NCBI GenBank assembly: GCA_008638375.1
Contig: CM018035.1
Coordinates: 20,277,320 to 20,341,319 of the forward strand
Reading direction: 5' to 3'
DNA: 64,000 nucleotides
Origin: Nyssa sinensis
Lineage: Eukaryota > Streptophyta > Magnoliopsida > Cornales > Nyssaceae
A program made the translations under genes and the position numbers. The stretch's first letter is position 1; the number at the start of each line of letters is the position of its first letter. A model generated the notes under the pieces. It ran no database searches. It was given only the letters and a program-made list of their open reading frames with translations, and was not told the origin of the DNA. Below are positions 57,253 to 64,000 of the stretch, in pieces.

Positions 57253-58940
57253 TCTAAAGATAGAAGTTCCAAAAGCCTGACTACTATTTACATAAGTTTC
57301 TGAGATCGGCATACCTCAGAGCTAATGCTTAGATTATTTGGCTTATGCACCAATAAGCAACGAATACTACAGTACCGAGCAGGCTTAAAGAACTTTGGTT
57401 CAACGCTTCAAGTTTTATGTTTTTTTTTTATCTACTCTTAGAACATACAGAAGAGTTATTAATCAGAAGTGCACGATAAGGTGTTTTAACTCCAAAAGAG
57501 CACATCTGAACACAAAGTACATCAGATTTGAGGAGAAGGAACTCAATTTTATTGATGATTCATAAAATTTACATCAGTACAAGACGACTGAAAATAAAAC
57601 AAGTACACAGAAGCTACAACAAAGACATCACTACGATTTTGCGACATCGTGGCTTTCTTCCTCGAAGGAGAAAGGGACCCAAGTTCCAAACCTCCATTAC
57701 CGCCGTCGCCGGCTTCCATTTAAAAGGAAGGAAACCTGAACCCCAATCTGCATCAAGAAGCACCCTAGCCATTTCATCATCACTGTCACTGATCTCAATA
57801 CCAACGGATGATGAGGGCTCTGGGTCTCAGGAGACCACCATTCTCCACCTTCGTTTCCCTCAAAATCGGCATGACACCCCAGCCAATTTGGGCAAGGGTC
57901 TCTGCCAAGACACAAAGGGAAGGAGGCATCCCACCTTCATCTTCATCACCAATGCTCCAAGCCTCGGTTGAATCAAGGAGGATCCACCTCCAATCGGAGA
58001 AATCTCAACCGGATGCTAAGATGGACAAGAAGATCTTCACCTCCTCTAATCCTTCCTTGGAGACTGAATCAAAGAGAAGGTTAACTCTTGGCCATAGTTT
58101 AATCATTCCCAACTCGGACTGAAAATCGTCAATCATCTCCGGGCAAACGACAAGCTTCTAAAAAGCATTCAAATTCTCTCCGACAGGGGAACAGTCTGAG
58201 AGCAAAATTAAAGAGGTGGGGCGCAACCGTATGCTCCTCTCTCATATATATAGACCCTCAAAGCCCAAGAGTCACCTAGTTGGACCGTCGCATCGGTTAA
58301 AAGAAGAGTTGGCCTCGAAAACCTAAAAGACAGCTACATAAATGAATGACGTATAAAACCGTCCTTTCGGATACCTAGAAGATGGGATGCAAGGCTTCCC
58401 CAAGCATATTGTACTAGTCAAACAAACAGATTCCGATCCACCTTGACACGAAGGCCCTCGGTCCAACATACAGACCTTTCAGTCTTGGCCATTCTGTTGA
58501 TCCCTGGCAGACCACGTGTATGACCAAAGACCATCAGTTCGGATGTATCGCAGTCCTGGTCTGAATGACTTAGAGGCAAAAGTCTCAACCATCAGAATGG
58601 CAGATATGAGACACCAAATTTCTACTACAAAACTTGGGTTTGGAACGAGCTACCTCAGAATTCTCCAGAATTTACTCCCAATATATATATCAGATCCCAA
58701 CTTGTCTGATTAAAAGTGCCTTCTTGTCTAAAGAAGGAGAAGCGATCAGAATTAGCCTACAATCACTGTTTTATTATAAATACAGCTTGGAAGACAAACT
58801 GCCGACCTTAAAAGACCTGGTCTAAGAGATCCAGAACAGCCTTACTTGCAACAATTTCTCACAACAAATTCAAAGGACCAACATACTACACGGTAATACA
58901 ATGCAGTGCTACACAGGTCAACCAAACACAAGAGAGAAGG
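57253..58940 (+). other. Tat element 3' region
   Basis: The plus strand shows no coherent coding sequence. On the minus strand, a frame from about 58140 to 57800 reads 'MIDDFQSELGMIKLWPRVNL', then 'GLEEVKIFLSILASG', one stop, then 'ETLAQIGWGVMPILRET'. It might be a worn antisense ORF, but I recognise no domain. A TATA-like 'catatatatagacc' lies at 58241. Confidence 0.4.
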
Positions 58941-59030
58941 ATGAAGACATTTGAGAAAGAAAATCTATTTCATTCAACAAAAATAGTCTGTTACATTGGA
59001 GGTTCAAAAATAAAACAAAATATACATATT

Positions 59031-59321
59031 CTAAGCCTGATCAGTAGAAACAGGCTCAACAGCTGGGGAAGGATCTGCAGGAGCAACATCAACTACCTTG
59101 CTCGGGACGGAAACTTCAGTGGGATTGGTAAGGGGAACGTCGACCACCTCACTTGGAATGGCAACCTCGGGAGGCATAACCCCTGGAGGCACAATTGAGG
59201 ATACGTCGAAATCAGGAAACCTGGCAAGGAACCTAGATCGGAAGTTGTTGAAGCCAAACATGATCAGTTCGTTGGCCATTCCTTCCAGTTCCATCTTCAT
59301 CTCCGTCTCGTTCTCCAGCTT
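59031..59321 (-). pseudogene. Antisense ORF of the Tat element, 5'-truncated by an LTR
   Basis: Open on the minus strand for about 97 codons within the Tat element, ending with a stop near 59031. It reads 'KMELEGMANELIMFGFNNFR', then 'FLARFPDFDVSSIVPP', then a Pro/Val-rich tail ('PPEVAIPSEVVDVP'). The apparent start Met lies in the inserted LTR, so the true N-terminus has been cut off. Plant Tat elements sometimes carry an antisense ORF in this place; whether this is the same one is inference. Confidence 0.5.
59317..59321. repeat. Predicted left TSD of the Tekay-like element
   Basis: AGCTT directly precedes the LTR start. Its partner would lie beyond the window end. Confidence 0.45.
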
Positions 59322-59536
59322 TGTCATACCCTGACCCAAATTTTAACCGGGTGAACCACGTGAACCGAGCCGTTAAAGCTTTTTGGTTTAATATTGAATA
59401 AACGGATGAGTCAGAATCTTAATAGTTGGAAATACGAGTCATGCCCGAACCAATCACGAATGGATACTGGAATATAAAAATAATAATAAGATAATAATAA
59501 TAAAAATACAAATGAAATAAAAATAAAAGAAAAAGG

Positions 59537-59568
<32 letters not shown>

Positions 59569-62500
59569 TCATGTTGTGCCATATGGATAAATATATATAT
59601 ATATGCATATATATGTAGAAGTGTAAATGTATATACATATATATATATATTAAATACATAAGGGGAGGGGTTACAACCGAAAAAAAAAAAAAGACCTGAA
59701 GGGGCAATGGTTACGGTGGGAGAGAGAAAAGGAATGAGAGAAATAAAAGGGGGGAGCTGGTTCGCATGACATACGTTAGAAACTGAAGAAAAAAAAATGG
59801 GGAGCAAATGAAGGGGCAATGGTTACGGTTGAGGAAGAGAGAAAGAAAAGGGGAGTTGTGAAGAAAGGGAGAGAGACCAGCAGCGGTTCGGCAGTAGAGA
59901 GATTAAAGAGAGAGAGAGAGATTAACGGGGATAGAGAGAGTTTTCTCTGGTTCTCTCTAGTTTCACCACCAATTGGGGCAGCCACCGCCACCATCAAACT
60001 CCATCCCCACCGCACCGTACGGCTGGGAGAGGAGATAAATCAGAAAGGGCTGGCCAACGCTAAAAGGAGAACAATCGGGTCTACGGTTCTGTTGAATCGC
60101 TATGCTTCAACACAGAATCTAGGATTCAGTGCTCCTCTGTTCTAATCGATTTTAGTCGGGTGTCACAGTGGGCTATGAGATGGCAAGAACAAAGTTCTGC
60201 AACGGGTTTTTAGATGGTCTTGGTTGGGGTTTCGACGAAGACAATGCAAAGAATTCAGATGGGGCAAATGATAAGGTGCGGCTCTGTTCTTTGATTTAAT
60301 AGGTTTCTAGTATTGGGAAAGAGGATTGGTAGATTTGTCTATGCTTGCAGTTTTGGGAGGAATCCTTCCTCGGTGGGATCGGGATTTACCTATAGTGTAT
60401 AGTGATGCGGCTCACCGCACCGTCAACACTGAACGGTGATTGTGGAGCCATGGTTGCAGGACATGTATTGGGTGAGGATGCATTGGAGGAGGCAAGCATT
60501 GAGGAACAAGCAGATGCTAAGCTAAATGGGTAAAGGCCAAGGGCGGCAGTGGTGGTGGTGAGTTTATGTTCAAGTGGAGGAGCCGAACCCAGTGGTGCGT
60601 AACAGGGTAAAACACTGAACTTTTCGTCTTGAATTTTAGAAGCATGAATGGTTTATTTGATTGTAGGATTCTGTAAGCATGGAAATTGGTTTAGGTTACA
60701 ATTTGAATCAAGAAAAAAAAAATGATCTAGAAATGAGAGGGAAAACAGAATTTTGCACAGGGAAGAAAACACTGGGAAGGAAAACACGCTTGGCTGGTGG
60801 GTGTTGTTTTTTTTATTTAGGCCAAACCGGGTCGGGTCTGACCCGACCCACCCATTAGATGACTGTCCAACACTTGTACTTCATGAGTAAATTTTTAAAT
60901 TTGAGTTTAGATAGTGTTTGGTTAGAAAGGAGAGCTATCCAATGGTTGGGTTAAACTTGAACAGGAAATGAAAAAAAAATAATAACGAGGAATGGAAAAT
61001 TGTATGGGTGGTGAATTGAACCTGTGACCAAAGGAGAAAGGTGGAGAAGCTTAGCCACTGTGCCACCAAGGCACATGTGGTCTGTTTGGACTCAAATACT
61101 ATATGTATTATCCAGATTAATTAATTTAAATAAATGATTTAAATTAATAAATTTTAAATTTAATTTCGACGCCTAAATTAGTAGAACGAATAATGAAAAC
61201 TTACTATTTTGGACCCTCTGAATTTAATAGTGAGGTCCGTTTTACAAGACGGAGTCCCGAAAAAATAAAATAACCGTAGAATGCCAAAATGACCAAAATG
61301 CCCCTACCTCAAAGGTGAGTCAAACGGACTCCGATTTAGTTAAGTAAATAGTGAATTTTTATTAATTCAAACCTACTGGACTTAACGGTGAAGTCCAAAT
61401 TATGAAAACAGAACCCAAAAAGTAGAGACACGTAAATGACCATTTTGCCCTTTTGGGTAAATTAAGTTTAAAATGGAAATCATAAAACATAAATTAGTAC
61501 GGGAGGTATTTAGAGTAACGAGGTATAAATTCGGTAAATTATATGAAAGCTGAAACGTGTTTATTGATTTATAGGCAAGTCAAAAGGAAAGGAGGAAGTC
61601 ACGGGATATTAAGACATTGATAAGGTAAGTGGATTCCTATCTTTGATACGTGGTTTCCAAGCCACGTTTTTTCCATTACTGCCAATCTTGTACTCATATA
61701 TGTATTCACTGTCATTGTTTCCCACCATGGATATTGCTCTACCTGGTGGATGCCTATTGGTTGATGTTGCATGACTGATTCATTTCATTTATATCCATTT
61801 ACTGTATGTTACGTTATGATATTCCATGTTTTGTACATTCTTATGGAATACTATAGAATCTTAATTTATGTTAAGTGCCGGGTTTTGTGCTCAGTCACAT
61901 TACCCATCTGATGCTATCTGATTGACTGGGACCTACGGGTCAATTTATTGGACCTACGGGTCAAAAAGGACATATGGCAATTATGGCATTTTTACGCATT
62001 AAGGATAATGGGCATTTTATATGCATTTATGTTAATGGGGGATATGCCGGGCCCCAAATGACCGAGGGTCTGCCAAACCCTGAACAGAGTAAAGGCATCA
62101 TCCATGTTAATTGATATAGTTCTATGTTGATTGGTTTGATTTATTGGATTGATTGTGACCGTTTCATTGTGGCAGTATTTATGTTGATTGTGTTCATCGA
62201 GCCTATTCTATATTCATGCTACACTATTACTCTTGACGGTCATTGTACGTTGTCATTCATTGGTTACTCTTGACTATTATTGTACCTTGTCACTCATTGG
62301 CCATTGTGGCATTTTACAGTTGACTGGAATCGTTATCATGACTGGCTATCATGTTACCTTGACTTGTATTCATTTATGTCATCCCCACCCGTATTGGGGA
62401 TAGGCTTCTACTTACTGAGTTTGTAGCTCACCCCTTACTAAATTTTTCGGGTGAGAATGTTACAGAACCATAGTAGGAGATCAGGAGCTTAAGGAGACAG

Positions 62501-62748
62501 TTGAGGAGCATAAGAGTAATGAATGAAGTCTCTCCCATGTACTCACCACCTAAGAGTGGTTTAGGATCAGTTTATTGTTAGTTTGAAGTTCAGTCTTTCA
62601 ACAAGAATTGTAATAAAGCTTCCGCACTTTAATGTCATGTTTATATTATTTACTGTTATCATTGGTAAAAGAATGGAAAAAGTAGGGATGGCCATTGGGC
62701 TGGCCCCACGATACGAGATCCGCAGAGGGTGGGTTTCGGGTCGTGACA
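59322..62748 (+). repeat. 5' LTR of the Tekay-like element
   Basis: It starts TGTCATACCCTGACCC and ends TTTCGGGTCGTGACA. The region 59455-59660 is very AT-rich with (TA)n. Pairs of 'gacctacgggtcaa' occur at 61929-61965. 'cttactgagtttgtagctcacccc' near 62411 (one internal base differs from the usual form) is a motif seen before the polyadenylation region in LTRs of this group. ORFs such as 59819-60145 are within the LTR and not considered genes. Confidence 0.85.
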
Positions 62749-62751
62749 GCT

Positions 62752-62763
62752 TGGTATCAGAGC
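62752..62763 (+). other. Primer-binding site of the Tekay-like element
   Basis: TGGTATCAGAGC, three bases after the LTR, complementary to initiator methionine tRNA. Confidence 0.92.
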
Positions 62764-64000
62764 AAAGTCTTAGGTTCTAGTGAGTCATGGGAGACAGGAT
62801 TAGAGTACTAGAATTGTTAAAGTCTAAGAGTTAGTCGATGGATAATACTGACATTACTAGGCTAGACTTTTATGCGAACACTGACAGTTATTTTACGTAT
62901 ATATTGACTGATTATCCTTTACAGGAAAGGTTAACACCAGAAGATGATTGGGCTACTGTACCAGTATCCGTAGGTATTTTTCAGTTACTTACAATCTGCC
63001 CATATATTGTCTAGAAAAATTGATTTATAGTTCCGCATTTACTGTTAGGTTGAACTTTGAAACAGAACCTCGAGGCTACTTGTTAACTGTTTCGATGCCA
63101 TTGAGAGCTTGTTATTGATGAATACTATATATCGGGGAAAAGACTATATGTTATCGGTGATCCTTGAACAATTGAGATGATTGGTAATTAATAACCTTTA
63201 AGGAAATAGAAATATGTTTAAAAGAAAAACGAGGAGGATTCTCAAGGAATGACATTGAAAATATTTGAAGAGATTTCTATAAATGTTATGGATAGATAAC
63301 TGAGGCTTGAATGAGAGATAGTTGTAGGAAACTGAATGGATAATTTTAAGAGGACCAAAAATATGAAAACTCTCGAGTAAGTCATAGGTAGACACTGATA
63401 GGGTGAAGATGAGTAGAGTGGTGAAGACAAGTACTAAAGGAGCGAGATTGCCAGAATTGATCTTATGAACTGTGATGATTTTGGAAAGAGGCTGACACAT
63501 GATAAATGAATATTCGGGAGAGATCCATGAATCTTGTAATCTAAGATGAGGTGTGATACAATTTTAGTCAATACTCTACCAAGTTGGATGAAGGTAAATG
63601 ATAGAAGATTCTGAATAACTGTTAGAGGTCAATGTGGTTCAAATTATTGTAAAGACAGAACTGGTAGTAATCATATAGAGAAACCATGAAATTGAGATGA
63701 TACATGATTATGAGGTATTATGAGAAAAGCATTATTGAATGATATATATAAGGCATATGAGATACAAATCATAAGCACACGGTTATTAACCGATTAGATA
63801 TCTTTGGAGGAACTAAGAATTCGAGGATTTAAATAGTTAAAGGATTGGTGACTTTTGGAAAACGATAGCTTGATTAAATACTAAGGTTACTAGTTTTCGG
63901 GAAAGACTATGCTATGACTGACTTGATGTTTCTTGGACGACTGAGATGATTAAATGAATAGTAACTTTTGGAAAGAAGTAGTATGCTTGAGGACAGAGGT
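62764..64000 (+). other. Leader region of the Tekay-like element
   Basis: No gag reading frame could be recognised; stops occur in all plus frames. It may be an untranslated leader, or the element may be degraded. Confidence 0.5.

Larger units (their letters stand above)
50440..59321 (+). mobile_element. Ty3/gypsy retrotransposon, Tat lineage, 3' end cut off
   Basis: 5' LTR, primer-binding site, one gag-pol frame, tandem repeats and an antisense-ORF region follow in order. An extra RNase H-like domain after the ordinary RNase H places it in the Tat lineage (Ogre/Retand relatives). Its 3' LTR is not in the window, because a Tekay-like element is inserted at 59322 and continues past 64000. Decay is mainly by substitution: 18 stops but only one obvious frameshift. 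Confidence 0.88.
59322..64000 (+). mobile_element. Tekay-like Ty3/gypsy element, 5' LTR and leader only
   Basis: A 3.4-kb LTR followed by a primer-binding site and 1.2 kb of leader; the rest is outside the window. The LTR ends (TGTCATACCC...GTGACA) resemble those of the solo LTRs at 5184-8876 and 12935-16252. Confidence 0.83.

Noticed and set aside
57528..58122. Plus-strand ORFs of 147 and 104 codons after the Tat repeats
   Set aside because: No family resemblance; the minus strand of the same stretch looks at least as protein-like, so plus-strand coding is not supported.
59819..60145. 108-codon ORF in the Tekay-like LTR
   Set aside because: Entirely inside the LTR, with no domain; GC-rich parts there are LTR leader-like sequence.

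Overview
The window is nuclear DNA of a flowering plant, almost certainly a eudicot. The evidence is one intron-containing receptor-like kinase gene with plant-type splice sites, set among plant transposon lineages: Ty1/copia, Ty3/gypsy Tat and Tekay-like elements, MULE, hAT, LINE and several MITE families. I found no tRNA, rRNA, CRISPR array or bacterial-style operon. Coordinates and target-site duplications (TSDs) were read by eye. Where a TSD is quoted, both copies are visible in the sequence.

Layout: 1-1620 is a decayed LTR fragment, followed by a ~100-bp tandem repeat and two fold-back MULE-type MITEs. 5184-8876 is a solo gypsy LTR on the minus strand. 9261-17600 is a complete 8.3-kb MULE with ~0.22-kb terminal inverted repeats (TIRs), a perfect 9-bp TSD and a dead transposase gene; a second solo LTR of the same gypsy family (12935-16252, plus strand) sits inside it. 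18842-26750 is a minus-strand LINE split by a 2.4-kb solo LTR (family X, 19061-21442, with an internal triplication) and by a copia element with two LTRs (21525-26267).

The only recognisable host gene is a receptor-like cytoplasmic kinase of the cysteine-rich-RLK type on the minus strand, with five exons between 28692 and 49591. Exons 2-5 are compact, but intron 1 is 18.5 kb because of nested insertions. A second family-X solo LTR (34449-48640) contains a copia element (34839-46707). That copia element contains an hAT transposon (36071-40795) and another solo LTR (41166-43428), which itself carries two MITEs. A GC-rich hAT-like element with a MULE-MITE inside it also lies in the X copy. Each of these layers was resolved from its own TSD. 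The kinase motifs are intact, but one extra base near the activation loop breaks the frame at the best splice site.

Upstream of the kinase, 50440-59321 is a Ty3/gypsy Tat-lineage element. It keeps one gag-pol reading frame with 18 in-frame stops, 13 of them TAG, a tandem-repeat array behind integrase and a putative antisense ORF. It is cut at 59322 by a Tekay-like element whose 3.4-kb 5' LTR and primer-binding site are present and whose body runs off the window. I see no new functional system beyond this. The value of the window lies in the layered insertion history, the autonomous/non-autonomous element pairs, and the kinase gene that has survived around a giant intron.
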